From Hyposmocoma kahamanoa (lineage: Eukaryota; Arthropoda; Insecta; Lepidoptera; Cosmopterigidae), in assembly GCF_003589595.1 (NCBI RefSeq), contig NW_020654878.1:896216-960215 (forward strand): DNA of 64,000 nucleotides. The letters run 5' to 3'. The notes under the pieces were generated by a model that saw nothing but the letters and a program-made list of their open reading frames with translations, made no database searches and was not told the origin of the DNA. This document shows, one piece after another, positions 1 through 11,800 of this stretch. Position 1 is the stretch's first letter. Each line of letters begins with the position of its first letter. The position numbers and the translations under genes were made by a program.

Positions 1-1030
1 AAGAATGATCGCTTTGTTTCCTAAATCGATCAGAATCTAGAACTGTGTTACATGAAGAGAACATCCCACGATACTGAATGGAATATACGAAAGTATAGCA
101 CGGTTCATATTCATGGCCTACTAAAGAGGGGCTACAAGTAAAAGCCGTAAAGTATTACGAATGACACGGCGTACAGTCGTTAGCATATTTGTTTTCTCAA
201 AATTCATTAAAAATAATATATTTTAAAATAAATTATGCATATTCTGATTACAAAATTACATAACTATGGAAAGAGACGTCCCTGTGTGTTTATTTTCTCG
301 CAGCTGTGGTGTTTTTGCAGTTTCTAAAGGTTTAATTACGCACTTTTTGCGTTTTCAACTGATGATGTTGAACTATGATAACGGCCGGGCGCGTTCTGGG
401 GCGTAGCAGCGGCAACTAAGCGTTTATAGCTTACATTGGGCACGCAAAGTAGGTACACTTTCGGTTTTCGTTTGAGTGTGTCGTCGTGGATGGGTTGTTA
501 ATAAAATATAATCTTTATTTAATGGTTGCGCCTAATGTGGGCCTAAACACGGTATTGGACTTTAAGCAACGAAAATACTATTTAATAGTATTAAGATCAT
601 AAAAATAATACAAACTACATGAAACGTGGTATATGTATATCAAATTTTAAAACTTTCCTATTTAAGCATAAAAAAGTTTTCGACTAATTTCGCTAGTAGA
701 ATCTTTAAAACTCCCTTCTGAAAACTTGTTATTTTGTAGATATGGCCTTTTTACACTAAAGATATGATTTATTAATAGAAAAAAAGTGAAAGCGTTGTCG
801 TCGTTGCAATTGAATAATGGTTTTGCAAACAAACACGTCAAGCGAAAATTACACTTCGTGAATTTCAAAAGAAGCAATAAAATGAAAACTCTTTGATCCG
901 TATAAATACGAATAAATTTAGTTCACAGTTTGTATGCGTTTGTTCTATTTGGTCTACTTTAACAGTTTTGCTTTATCCTTGAGGAAATTTAAAGAACTTC
1001 GATTGTATTTGCAAAAGAAATAAACTTAAG
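1..1030. other. AT-rich intergenic DNA, nothing recognised
   Basis: I see no convincing exon, RNA gene or known repeat here. Short open frames are AT-rich and show no family signature. Confidence 0.5.
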
Positions 1031-1031
1031 T

Positions 1032-1312
1032 AGCAGTAGAGGTCCTTGTGAAAGAGTTCGTCCAGGAAAGTACTGCTACCTTATCTATTTCTGCCGCCAA
1101 GCCGTAATGGGCGCATTACTGCGGTTTACTGAAGGGTAAGGGCGCTGGTGAAACTACAGGCACGTGGGACTTGTCAACTTATGTGACGGGCGCAGTGACA
1201 GTGTACAATTCAAAGCTCTGAGTGGCACTATAACTGTTATGGACAGGCGTGTCGCTTACCAACAGACGCACGACTTGTTCGTCCCGTCATTTGGTCACAT
1301 GCTAAAAAAATG
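1032..1312 (+). repeat. Interspersed repeat family A, near full length
   Basis: This is one of about 20 copies or fragments in the window. The family starts near GCAGTAGAGCTCCTTGTG. It runs through conserved blocks GTTCGTCCAGGGAAGTACTG, TATTTCTGCCGCCAAGCAG, GGGACTTGTCAACTTATG and TTTGCGATTTAAAGCTCTGA, and ends near GACTTGTTCGTCCCGTCA plus an A-rich stretch. I see no Pol III box B and no coding potential, so its class (SINE, Helitron derivative or LINE tail) is open. This copy is diverged but spans the whole unit. Confidence 0.75.
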
Positions 1313-1477
1313 CTAGAATTTTGTCAAGGTGTCTATATAAATCGAAGAATTAGAGCGAAAATAAAGGGTTGTACCCCACCTCTTGGTTTCATTCATGCCT
1401 GGGACAAAAGTGACCAAAGGTTTTATTTATTTATTTAAATCAGGCAGCTATGAATATATACTTTAATAATCTCACTA

Positions 1478-1712
1478 TAGAGTACTAAAAAACCGACCTT
1501 AAAAGTCGCTCATCCCCTAGTTTGCCACCCTTAGAGATGGAATATTTTCTTCAAATTTAAATGTAACCACTACTGTGGTACCCTCTTTTTAGCAAAACAA
1601 GAATCATCAAAATCGTTTCACAAATGCCTGAATAATAGCGTTACATACAAAAAGAGAAAAAATAATATAGACGGATTGAGAACCTCCTCCTTTTTTTGAA
1701 GTCGGTTTAAAA
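1478..1712. repeat. TIR-like element bounded by ACCGACTTCAAAA ends
   Basis: The left end reads AGTACTAAAAAACCGACC and the right end reads TTTTTTTGAAGTCGGTTT, so the termini are inverted. The interior (AGAATCATCAAAATCG..., CCTCCTCC) recurs at 20062-20495, 24107-24290, 26868-27050, 27173-27640 and, truncated, at 40455-40570. It looks like a non-autonomous DNA transposon of unknown superfamily. Confidence 0.55.
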
Positions 1713-1728
1713 GTAATATTCATGTAAT

Positions 1729-2345
1729 TAATAATAATAATAAAATTTTATTTATTGAGACAACTGAGATCCAATCATATGTTAGTAGGTACAGACTTAA
1801 AACTATATTAGTACTTATATTTTACCAGAGATTGTGTATTACGTATTAAGTGCCGCATAATTGGGCACTCATTCCTGTCAGCAACTGTCTTCAGGAGGCT
1901 ATTGGGGCTGTCACGTATTCTCTTTAGTAGCGACGCCGACTTTTAACGTACAACAGCCGTAAAACTATCTACGCGCGCGTCAGTGAACATGGCTGAGGCA
2001 CTGCAGAAACGTGACAGCCCCAACAGCGTCCTGAAGGCGTTGTTGTATTGCACGCACAGAGCATTCCGAGAGCACTGAGTGTAACTCTTCCACAGAGCGC
2101 TAGTGTACATTGGTGTGCAGTATGCTTGAAACAATGTTTTCTTAACTGCTGCCGTACATCTGGCGAACCTGCGGGCAAGCATGTTTGCTCTCACCGAGAG
2201 TGCTCTCCGTTCGCGCTGTATATCCAGGTCATCCTTGATGTCGTCGGTAACATAGTGTCCCAAGTATTTAAAGTGGCTAACCCTTTTTAACGGAGAACCG
2301 TTAAGCAGTACAGGAAGTGCACACGTAGGACTCTTCCTACCGGCG
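1729..2345 (-). mobile_element. 5'-truncated non-LTR retrotransposon, RT C-terminal fragment
   Basis: On the minus strand a frame from about 2340 to 1845 encodes the region behind the reverse-transcriptase active site: ...SHFKYLGHYVTDDIKDD..., then ...QYNNAFRTLLGLSRFCSAS..., then ...KSASLLKRIRDSPNSLLK.... A TAA replaces a sense codon after SFTAVVR at about 1940, so it is dead. The element ends towards 1729 in a TTA-rich tail, the usual 3' end of a LINE. A related fragment lies at 45060-45445. Jockey/CR1-like affinity is inferred from sequence style. Confidence 0.8.
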
Positions 2346-3224
2346 GCTCCAAAGAATTAAATATGAAAATATAAACATAATATAAAAACTAAATAACTAA
2401 TTTACATGAATTGCATTTGTTGGCGACGTATGGCGTAATATAGTATCGGTAGACGATTTAGGAATAGACAGGTAGACAACACCCATCGGCCAAAACTCCT
2501 TCTTCATCAGTCGATAGATAATGGTATCGGTAATCAGTACTGTTACTACAAACGAATTTTTACGTATTAAATGATTACATAAATATTAAATTAGGACCTT
2601 TGATAACAATATAAACGCCAAGTTATATTGTATTAAGCCTGGCGCCGCCATGGGTTTTCCACAACCATGAGTGGAAAATCCCTGAAGGGGTGGCATGTAC
2701 TTATACGTAATTTTGGTTAACATGCAATTTACAAATAGCTACCTAGCGACTTTAGTAAATATTCTTACGACCAAAGAGAAAAACTACAGCAGTAAAAAAA
2801 CACGTAAAGTGGATGACACCTCCTGCAGACATTCCGAAATGATTAAAAATGAAAAAAAAATCGTTATATTTTTGCTTACAATGGCATTTTTATAATGGCG
2901 CAAATTATAATATTTAAAAACAATTACAATAATTTACCGAAAGTACTACGGTCTGTGAAAAACCTTTGCTATTTATAAACAATCAAAAACAATATATTGA
3001 CTAATGTAATATACAGTGCCCGAATATTTAAATGAGAATTCATTAATTTCATCGTCTAATTTTGGACATTTGTATATTTTTAAGTTAACGTTGTTCAAAT
3101 TATTACAATTATTTTGATACTTTTTTTTGCAATTGTTATCATTAAAATTGACCCAAATAACAATCTCCACTTTTAAAATTATTGACAGGACTTACTAATT
3201 CACATACGAATTTTGAATCACAGA
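2346..3224. other. Intergenic DNA, nothing recognised
   Basis: AT-rich sequence without a supported gene. A small inverted repeat near 2652-2682 (GGTTTTCCAC / GTGGAAAATCC) is the only structure noticed. Confidence 0.45.
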
Positions 3225-3396
3225 CCTTTAAATCTGAGGGGCACTATCACTGCGCCCTTCACCCTGAGACATAAGTTAATAAGTCCCATGTGCCTGTAAT
3301 TTCACCAGCAACCTTACCCGTCAAAACCGGAACACAGCAATGCTTGGCGGCAGAAATAGGTAAGGTGTCAGTACTTCCCAGAAGTAACGTCTGCAT
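3225..3396 (-). repeat. Family A repeat, partial copy
   Basis: The reverse complement matches the middle of family A from the TTCTGCCGCCAAGCA block to the AGATCTTTG region. Both ends are missing. Confidence 0.7.
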
Positions 3397-3439
3397 GTAT
3401 TAATTTTCACGGTTTTTTACTTTCGGTTTATCAATTATT

Positions 3440-4600
3440 TCGCATTAAGCATTCTTTTTTTTATGTAAAGAAGGAGGCAAACGAGTAGACGAGCCACTTG
3501 ATAGGAGGTGGTCATCGTCGCTCATGGATATTTGCAACATCAGACGAGCTGCCTGTGCATTGCCAGCCTTTGAGAGCACGCGCTTTTTGAAGAACCCCAT
3601 ATCATAGCGCAAAGAAAATTCTTCAGGAGGAAGATCATTCCACATCTGGCAGGTTCGAGGAAGGAACGAACGAGATGCCCGCGTGGTCTTTGAATACCAG
3701 GCATCTAAGATGTGGGGATAGCTCTACTTCTTTGGCGGGAGGTGCGATGGTAGAAACGAGACGGTGGCACCAGTTCGAAAAGTTCCTCAGAGCCATTATA
3801 AAGACGGTAGAACATACACAGAGAGCCAACGTCTCTCCGTAGGCTAAGGGGTTCCATACCGTCGGTGAGTTTGGGTTCAGCGTTAATACGAACAGCCCTA
3901 CGTTGGATGGAGTCAAGTGGATCAAGCTGGTATTTGGGAGCTCCTGCCCAGAGATGTGAGCAATTTTCCATATGGAGCCGTACTTGTGTTTTATGTAACA
4001 AAAGTCGGTGACCTGGAGAGAAGTACTGCTTCGCTCTATTGAGCACTCTGAGCTTTTTTGAAGCCAGTTTGGCATTGCTCTCCAAGTGACTCCGGAACTG
4101 GACTTCGTTCGTGATGTCGACTCCAAGTGTCCCAATACTCTTTGAGCAAGTAAGGGCAGTGTTCTGGAACTTTGGCGCTGTTACGTAGGGGATTTTTTAG
4201 TGGTAAACGCGCACACTTGTGTCTTTGCGGGGTTAAATTGTACTAGATTCTGTCGGCCCCATTCTGAAACCTGCTCCAAAGAAGTCTCGATTTTGGACAC
4301 AAGTTACAGTTTGTTTTGTTCCACTTGCTGATGCAATTTTTTTTTTGTTCAAATTGCTGAGGGCGAATTTGTGCGACCTGTATAATAGGCATCACCGGTA
4401 CTGTCATCCGCATAGCAATGAATGCTACTCGTTGATAACATTATCATTGATAAGCAGGATGAACAGAGTTGGTAATAGCACAGATCCTTGCGGAACGCCG
4501 GCGTTGATTTGCACGGTGTCCGAGCACAATCCGTCGATAGCGGCGAAGCTAATGAAAATGACATTGGAATTACACCAACGAAATTAATTGTAGACATACC
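3440..4600 (-). mobile_element. 5'-truncated, frameshifted LINE (reverse transcriptase)
   Basis: Three minus-strand frames together give a decayed LINE ORF2. Bases 4597-4349 contain the catalytic motif HCYADDSTGDA (YADD at 4403-4414). Bases 4135-3705 contain the connection region (...RLLLHKTQVRLHMENCSHLW..., DPLDSIQRRAVRI). Bases 3645-3445 contain the C-terminal tail MWNDLPPEEFSLRYDMGFFK. The frame changes at least twice, so it cannot make a functional protein. Upstream RT motifs are absent, as in ordinary 5' truncation. Confidence 0.82.
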
Positions 4601-4834
4601 TTTAATGAAAACTATATCCTTATTTAGCTACACGATCGGTAACAGTTGTTTTTTGACCGTACAAAAAGGTGAATTCTTACTAAAATTAATAATAAATAAT
4701 TCCGTTACTGTTGCCTGGAAATAGAGGGAAGTTCCGTATTTTGTTATTGTCTTGAACCAACGCAGATAACAAAGAATCAAACAAATGTGTACTCCGTTAC
4801 TCTGGTTTTTCTCAATCCCGAAATAGCGTATTTA

Positions 4835-5760
4835 CAATTATAAACAATTGTTGGGGTTCCGTTTCAAATTGAAAATTTTTTGCAGTAGTCGTTCTATTAT
4901 CGTTACATACTAATAACAATAATGTGCCAAATAACCACACCAATTGCCTGGGCATCAAGTTCGCTAATTTTAAATAATCTCTGTTGTGTGTTGATAGCCT
5001 TTTTGGGAGTGACCTTAGATAGTAAACGTCAATGGTTTCCGCATATATCTTCCTTTTCCAGCAGATTAAGCTCTGCTGCATACGCAGTCCGTAGAACACT
5101 TGAGCTTACCGATGACTCTACTGCTAGACTACTTCATTTTGTGTGGGTAAAGCGGCAGATATACAAAACCATATTTGAGTTGCAAAAACGAGCGATTCGT
5201 TCAGCGTTCCATTTAGGTTCTCGGGTTTCACTCAGAGAAAAGTTTAAGGAGACCGGTATCATGACTATGGCATCGCAGTACATTTACTCAGATATTTTGT
5301 ATGCCCGTAAAAATATACATAATTTCATTAAGAAAGAAGATATCCGTAATATTAACCTTAGAACTAAGTCCAACTCATTGTACCATTGATTTCGTTTAAT
5401 TAAGGTAATTTTAAAAGATAATTCTTTTATACAGAAGGTTTTTACAATAAGATTCCAGAGAATATATTAAAATTATCATTTCCCAAGTTTAAAAATTACA
5501 TTACAAGTATTTTAAGTGAAAATGTCATGTTACAAAATTGAAGAATGTGTTAGAGCAAGACGTATGGAAAGACAACAAGAGTCTAGATTCCACACAATTA
5601 TGATTCAAAGTGTATTTCCATAGCATTTAAGTTTATTTGAAAAGAGCAATCCCTAGAGTTTCTTGCTCGTTCTTCTCAGGGAGGTCAACGTCGTGAACGA
5701 GCAGTAGCTTAAAAAATGACGTTTTCAAGTGTAAAAAAATTATCTATAGAATAAATTATT
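4835..5760 (+). mobile_element. 5'-truncated LINE, RT C-terminus and 3' UTR
   Basis: The plus-strand frame 4922-5389 reads ...FLGVTLDSKRQWFPHISS..., SSAAYAVRRTLELTDD, LQKRAIRSAF, and SLREKFKETGIMTMASQYIY, typical of the domain after the active site in Jockey-like LINEs. Coding remnants continue to about 5540 (FYNKIPENILKL in another frame). The TTTCTTGCTCGTTCTTCTC stretch near 5660 looks like the 3' UTR. Confidence 0.8.
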
Positions 5761-6100
5761 ATGTACGTTTGGTATTTAGCTAAAAGTCTAAAAGTATAGT
5801 GTCTTATTGCCTAGCCATCGACCTAATATTCAACTGCCATTGCAATGTTTTCATATTTTGCTCTTCAATGGCTTGTCGATGGCACGTCTCTAGCGTAATC
5901 TACTAATATGTTATGATTAATTTGAAGACTAAATTAATTAAACGAGATAAAAATTAAGATAGGCATACTAATTTCTATTGTAGTTTTAGTAAGACAACAT
6001 CGATTATTAGTTTATTGAATGAATGAATACTATCACTGCCATTCCACTGACACTCTTTTGAGAGTCAACAGCCAATGAAACTTTAGCAGAATAACAAATA
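5760..6100. repeat. Repeat module shared with 62590-63955
   Basis: Blocks such as GTACGTTTGGTATT, CAACTGCCATTGCA, TTTTGCTCTTCA, AACGAGATAAAAATTAAGAT and GAATGAATGAA recur in the same order at 62590-63955. There the unit is split by an inserted TIR element. No coding content is seen. Confidence 0.55.
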
Positions 6101-6111
6101 TTGTCATAATA

Positions 6112-6330
6112 ACTGCCTCTGTGGCCGAACGGTTACCACGCCGGACTGCCAAGCAGAGGTCCCAGATTCGATTCCCGGGTCGGGAGGAATATTTGTATGG
6201 CCTATATTTATTTCTCTCGTGAGTTTGGGTGTAATTTGTGGTTTTCTATGTGTGTGTCCATGGCACCCGCGACACAGGGTTTTCCCTAGTGCGGGGCTAT
6301 GTTGAGTGTGTGCGTTATTATTATTTTAAA
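6112..6330 (+). mobile_element. tRNA-derived SINE, tRNA-Gly-like head
   Basis: The head starts GCCTCTGTGGCCGAACGG (box A region), followed by a box B GATTCGATTCCCGGG. In sister copies the anticodon-loop region CTGCCAC (anticodon GCC) resembles tRNA-Gly. The body has TTTCTCTCGTGAGTTTGGG, CATGGCACCCGCGACACAGG and ends GTGCGTTATTATTATT. Sister copies are at 11612, 18045, 27918, 33272 and 58075. The cloverleaf is too degenerate to be a working tRNA. Confidence 0.8.
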
Positions 6331-6904
6331 AAATTGCAACTTATCTTAGAATTACTTAGAATTACGATGACTTGTAGTTTCAAACAAAATAGCAGATATG
6401 GGACCCAGGTCTCAAACTACGTAATTACCTAGTACAACGAGTACCAGAGTAACGTAATTCACTCTGGGCTACTTCCCAGTTTCTAGTCCGTGCGGTGTAC
6501 GGCAAGACGATCTATAAAGTCTTGTATATTTTTTTTCGGGGATATTATAGTTTTGTGATCACTTTCACAATCAACAAGTAATTTATTTTCCATTACACTT
6601 GCTCGTAAACAGTATCGTGATATGCAGGCAAAGTTGATCGTAATGTCCTAAATAATGCCCACAGGCATTTTCTTTACATTATCGCCCATTGGGTTTTTTA
6701 CATCAAGATTAAGCAAAAAGATTTTTTATGCTTGAAAAATCTGAACGTATATTTTGCATATACTTGAAGTATAAACAAACTAAGCATTTGCAATTTGACT
6801 ATATTTTCGAAAATTTATTTTGCGAATTCAAATTCTGCAGAACTTTTTGAATTTGGAAATTATTTATTTTACGTCTAAGTAATTTTAATTTTACATTTTG
6901 GCTG

Positions 6905-6992
6905 CATGCCGTAATGCTCACTTTACTGTGTGGCGGCAGAAACAGGTCAGGTCGCAGTACTTCCCTGGACGAATTCTTTCACAAGGAGCTTT
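6905..6992 (-). repeat. Family A repeat fragment
   Basis: The reverse complement matches the first ~90 bases of family A (GTGAAAGAATTCGTCCAGGG to the CGCCACACAG region). Confidence 0.65.
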
Positions 6993-7071
6993 TAAAAAAC
7001 TAATTTGTTTAACCTCCTGACCCTAATAATTTATTTACTTATATGTAATAATTCTCGCAATCCTTAGAAAC

Positions 7072-7345
7072 CGCCTTCCCCTTTACATCACCGGGGAACA
7101 AGGCGTAGACAGGGATTCCACCCCTATGTTGTGGATATTCCCCGGATTCGCACGAAGCGTTTCCCTTTCACATTTTTATGGTGAACGGCTATGGAGTGGA
7201 ATTCCCTGCCTGCAAACTTGTTCCCTGAATGTTATAACTTAGTTAGACCTTTTCAAGGCGAGAGTGAATAGGCATTAGTTAGGTGTGCATGCTACATCAT
7301 CGACCTCTTTCCATCAGCTGGAAGTCAAATGCGCACTTATTTTTT
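7072..7345 (+). mobile_element. LINE 3' end fragment
   Basis: Conceptual plus-strand translation in one frame gives TRRRQGFHPYVVDIPRIRTK, then AMEWNSLPANLFPECYNL, the extreme C-terminus of the same LINE group seen at 19585-20045 and 24365-25085. It carries interruptions and is a dead remnant. Confidence 0.7.
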
Positions 7346-8165
7346 ATAAAAAAAGTAAAAGGCAGAACTCTACCTTGTAAAACCAGACACGCCCTTGACG
7401 CTTTAGTATATCGCGAACATAACAATAGTCCGATCATTAAACATACCTCCGTTTGACTGAAACCTGTTTGTTTTCAGCAATTCAAAAACAAACCGTTAAA
7501 AATATAAACGCAGCTAGAATCGACACTTCTATACACGAATGTAACAAAATGTAGAGATGTCTGGCAGGTCGCTGGCCCAATGCAGCTGGAAACTTAGATG
7601 TTTTCCAATGGTTCTTTTTATAGTACATTATTGCAGAGGCCGGGAAGTAAAGGATTGCTGGATAAGTATGAGTTAGAAGGACGAGCGCCAGCGGGCCTTG
7701 TATTAATATCCCCGTTCCCGCTGAGGCATGTATAGAATTTTTCTCAAACAATGTGAGAAAATAATAAAAGACTAAAGAGAGGAAGTCCTATAATAGAAAA
7801 AGTAATTTTTATTAATAGTAACACTCTTCAAACCAGCTATAAATAGCGTCTTGCGTGGTGCTTCATCGCCAAAAGCAGTTTGAAGCCGAGCGAAGCTCCG
7901 CTGGGCTGTTAAATTACACTTAAAGTAGAAAATCCTACTACGAAAATTTTCACGAGTTAAATCCATGGTGATGTAGACAACCAATTTCCAAAATGACGCC
8001 ACAATGTAAAAACAAGTGACAGTCAGATGAGACAAACTGTATCTACAACCAAGTTCCGTTTTCAAATGTTGTAATTACTTTTTAAATATTGTTTATGTAA
8101 GTGGCCAATTCCGGAAACTTATTGCGCGTCCTATGTAATAGTCATAAAAAAAATAGATTTGTATT
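7346..8165. other. Intergenic DNA, nothing recognised
   Basis: Two minus-strand open frames of 89 and 97 codons exist here but show no family signature, splice context or compositional support. I do not call them genes. Confidence 0.45.
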
Positions 8166-8169
8166 GAAA

Positions 8170-8345
8170 TGATTTTCAAATATTTTATGTAAAATTACTA
8201 CACTACTTTGTTACAATTATTAATACAAAAATTCCTTCTTGACCTCATGAATTTTTCTATGTCGTTGTTGCCGGATCTTTGTATTTGGTTTTCAACGACT
8301 TTTTAGCCGTAGCGCCATCTATGCGAAATCCATGAAAATACTTCG
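8170..8345 (-). mobile_element. SINE body, second tRNA-derived family (head lost)
   Basis: The reverse complement carries GATGGCGCTACGGCTAAAAA, GTCGTTGAAAACCAAATACA and the tail TTTGTATTAATAATTGTAAC, the body of the SINE family seen with a tRNA head at 21535 and 42385. Here the tRNA-like part is missing. Confidence 0.65.
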
Positions 8346-8399
8346 TTACCCAGTTACGCTATATTATTAATTTGAACTATTATTATTAATTTAAGTTTC

Positions 8400-8640
8400 A
8401 ATAGCAGTAGCCTAGTGAAGGAGTTAATTCAAGGAAGTACTGCCGGGAATCGAACCCGAGACCGCCGCAACCGAGGTCGTCAACCTTCTTTGATGTGCAA
8501 GTTCCACCATGATGTTTCCCATCATCAGTAGAGAGATATATCACACAAACAATCACAAATACACAATCCACGAGGATTCCAACCCGTGGCACTGAAATAA
8601 TTAAGATGTTTTTTGAGACTTGAGATCTGAACGACACCTC
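8400..8640. repeat. Composite repeat: family A 5' end abutting an inverted tRNA-SINE head
   Basis: Bases 8403-8443 match the 5' end of family A on the plus strand and stop at AAGTACTGCC. The next base starts GGGAATCGAACCCGAGACC, the reverse complement of a tRNA box B, with the rest of a tRNA-like head on the minus strand up to about 8490. The two parts belong to different families and opposite orientations. Confidence 0.55.
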
Positions 8641-8755
8641 AACTGACACAACGAGCTGTTTATTATTATTAATGAAGGCCTGTAATATCTATATATGTTT
8701 TTTAAACTCAGTTACACCGGCCACAATTATTTAAATATCGTTTGTTCAAAACATC

Positions 8756-9330
8756 GAGTATATAACCAGAAATAGAGACAAATTTGTTTGAAAACTATTC
8801 TGCGAAATCATTACAGTGACAACTGCGCTCCGATTGGCCAGCCCGAATTCGAAACAATTGACGAGTGTCGTCAATTGTTTCACTTGAAATCCACCAGTTT
8901 AACTAGAGCTTTGCTATAATAGACGAAAATTGCTATATTGCACATTTAATATTTAAGTACCGATGAAATTTGATTCCGTTTGTTTTGTAATTAGATGTTT
9001 TACTGTTTTTCCCACACCACTGAAAGGAACAGCCCCAATTGTTAGAGAGATATTATCTCTATTACAATAAATACAGAATATTTTTGGAATATTATACGGT
9101 GACGTACACACAGGTCAGTTGTTGGCGCTGTCCTATTTCAGCTTTCTAATTTGTGATTTCAGCGCAAACAAGAGTTCATATTAAAAGTGACATAAGGCCC
9201 ATTTGCTCAGGCAATCCCAATATCCAAATAAAATATAATAATAAAATATCCAAAAATCCCTGGCAACTCACTGATGAGTTGCCAGGGATAGATGGCCCTT
9301 ATTTAGTCTCTATTTCTGGTTATATATTCG
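8756..9330. mobile_element. TIR element (MITE) with TATATAACCAGAAATAGAGAC ends
   Basis: The left terminus is GAGTATATAACCAGAAATAG and the right terminus its near-exact inverse, about 24 bp each. The interior has no ORF. A second, rearranged copy lies in the opposite orientation at 62767-63286 and shares the interior (GACAACTGCGCTCCGATTGG). Inside is a perfect 15-bp stem hairpin at 9256-9289. Target duplication could not be fixed, so the superfamily is uncertain. Confidence 0.75.
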
Positions 9331-9957
9331 TTGGTTTAGAAGTATTTAGGTACATTACCTTAACAAATCTATTCAAAATATAATGCCTACCTTCATTTCC
9401 ATTTTCATTTTAAGCAGTATCTGCTTAAGTTATTAACATAATAATAATAATAAATCTGTGACAGGTTGTTCTTTTCAAATAGTTAACATCTTTGTGTGTT
9501 AATTAAACTGTGCATAACCCTCCAGTTTGTTTATTTCATATTACTCAACTCTCGACTAACTAACTTTGTGCAGTTTGTATAAGCACTCAAACTTTGATAA
9601 ATTGTCCCTCACTTGATGATTAGTTACAATAGTTCTAAAGACACGTTTCTTTTATTTAACTACGCCTTCAACTTCTAAAGTACGGAAAAATACTAAACGG
9701 GTTGGTTTTCCTTGTAATATTTTTCATTGTTTTGATTTAGTTTGCGATAATAGTTTCACATTCAGTTACATAAACCTATAATATTGTTTATGGATGGAAC
9801 TCTTTTTTGATATTATTGTTAGAAAAAAAATAAATTTAACTGATCCACACTATCAGCAACTCAACACTAACAGTTGATTATTTTTTATTACTATTCTGAG
9901 AGTGTAAGCGCCTGGAGCTGTAATACAAGCAGAGTTGACAGCCAGTTTAGCCCGACA
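9331..9957. other. AT-rich intergenic DNA
   Basis: No gene or repeat was recognised between the two transposons. Confidence 0.45.
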
Positions 9958-9960
9958 TTA

Positions 9961-11296
9961 AGGTGGTTTTCTACCGGCGAGGCGAGACGAGATGAGACGA
10001 GAATTGACATCTCGTCGGCCTATTTCCACCAAAAATTCATAACTCGCGAGAGCTCACGCTGTGATTAAGGATAGAGAAGATTCAGTGCTGTTTAGTTCAT
10101 CTAACGATAAATACGCGGCTGAAGTGACATGTCATGAAGAATCAGATGAAACCATCTTATTTTATATCTCAAATCGTACGTATCCTACAATCTCGCGATT
10201 GATCTTAATAGCCATCGCAAGATCGCGCGAGCCCGCGCCACACCCCGGACACTCTATACAACAGTCGAAACCTACTACTATTATATACAGCAAGGCACTA
10301 TCTGCACACGCGCAAATGTGTGCGTGCAGTGGCAGGGTTACCCGTCACTTTCATGCACTATTACGTTACGTGATCAGAGCGGCAAAATAGCGAAAATGCG
10401 AACGCGAATCTATTGTTTATGATTCTATTGATAGAATCCAGAGTCCTAATAATTACACATGTCTATTATGTATTTATATCAATATAATATCATATTTTCA
10501 CATCTCACTAACTAGAGTAATAATGAAGATTTATTTAAAAAATATATTATAAGCACTTAAAATGTTATATTTTGGACATGTACTTTTAAATAAGGTAACC
10601 AAGGTATTTGAAATTGCGTGTCCAAGTTGATCATCATTACTTAGTTAATAGTTAGGATATTCCCTACTTACGTAATATTTATCGGCAATATGAATTGAAA
10701 ACTCGAGTCCCCTTGTCTACTAGCTCACGAAGTCATGGCGCCTCATTACATTGATATAATAAATCTGTATTTTTATACATACATATATTACTCTGCAGTA
10801 AATAAATGAAGAAAACAACAACTGAATGAATCTCAGACATAAGTTTTTTTACGTACTTACTTCGTTTCATCTTTCGGAGAATGATGATAAACAGCCGTAC
10901 ACAGCACAATTCACGACTATAAATAGTAACGTAAAATAATGTTTTATATTAACGTACAAGTTTCGTAGTGAAAAAATGGAAACTATATTCAAATATCAAA
11001 GCCGTCTTCGCGTGAAAACGGCTCGCCGGCAGCATTGTTGTCATTCAGTCAATGTGACCGGCAATGTGCAGGGCGTGGTGCGGTATCTAAAGCCATACGT
11101 AGGCAGGCAGTACGGTTCAATATTACATCAACGAATATTTCAATTCTAGCCTTTCCCATCCTCGTCAATCCAGACCATTTCCACCAAAGATGGATAAGGA
11201 GAGAAAGCTAAGAGAGATGAGCTTGAAATTTTGTCATACAAATTTAAATCGTCGTCTCGCTTCGTCTCGTCTCGCCTCGCCCGTGGAGAACCACCT
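9961..11296. mobile_element. Harbinger-like non-autonomous DNA transposon, 1336 bp
   Basis: The left end AGGTGGTTTTCTACCGGCGA matches the inverse of the right end (AGGTGGTTCTCCACGGGCGA), and both continue with GGCGAGACGAGA repeats. The element is bracketed by TTA at 9958-9960 and 11297-11299. A 3-bp TWA duplication is characteristic of PIF/Harbinger. An open frame of 109 codons (10061-10390) shows no DDE transposase or Myb motif, so the copy is judged non-autonomous. Confidence 0.7.
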
Positions 11297-11611
11297 TTAG
11301 GGTAAAAAGGCCGGACACTACATTTCTAAGGATTTTATTTAATGTAAACCAAGCTTTTTTTAATCATTCGATCATCTTAAATTCTAATGAAATAATAATA
11401 GAATAGAATTCTTCTCTCTATGGAAATGGAATGGCTATACATCGCAATATTAAAAGAAACAAAATAAAATTTGATCAAATATGAAAAGCTCAACAGCAGC
11501 TGGACAAGAGGACACCGTCTTATTTAGCCGGATTCAAAGGCCTAACTATATCCGGCTTTAACCGGACGCCTTTATTTAATATAGGACCGGTTCCTCTGTG
11601 TTAAGATAATT

Positions 11612-11800
11612 AATAATTATTATTATGATGATTTTAAATAACACACACACTCATAGCCCTGCACTAGGGACGCCCTGTATCACGGGTGCCATGGACACAC
11701 ACATAGGTAGACAACCACAAATTACACCCAAACTCACGAGAGAAATAAATATAGTTCGTACAAATATTTCTCCCGGCTCGGGAATCGAACCCGGGACCGG
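11612..11800 (-). mobile_element. tRNA-derived SINE, Gly-like family
   Basis: The reverse complement has box B GGTTCGATTCCCGAGCC, then TTTCTCTCGTGAGTTTGGGT and CATGGCACCCGTGATACAGG, ending in an ATAATAATTATTA-like tail. The 5' tRNA head is cut short. Confidence 0.75.

Noticed and set aside
10061..10390. 109-codon open frame as a host gene
   Set aside because: It lies inside a TIR element with TTA duplications and has no recognisable domain.
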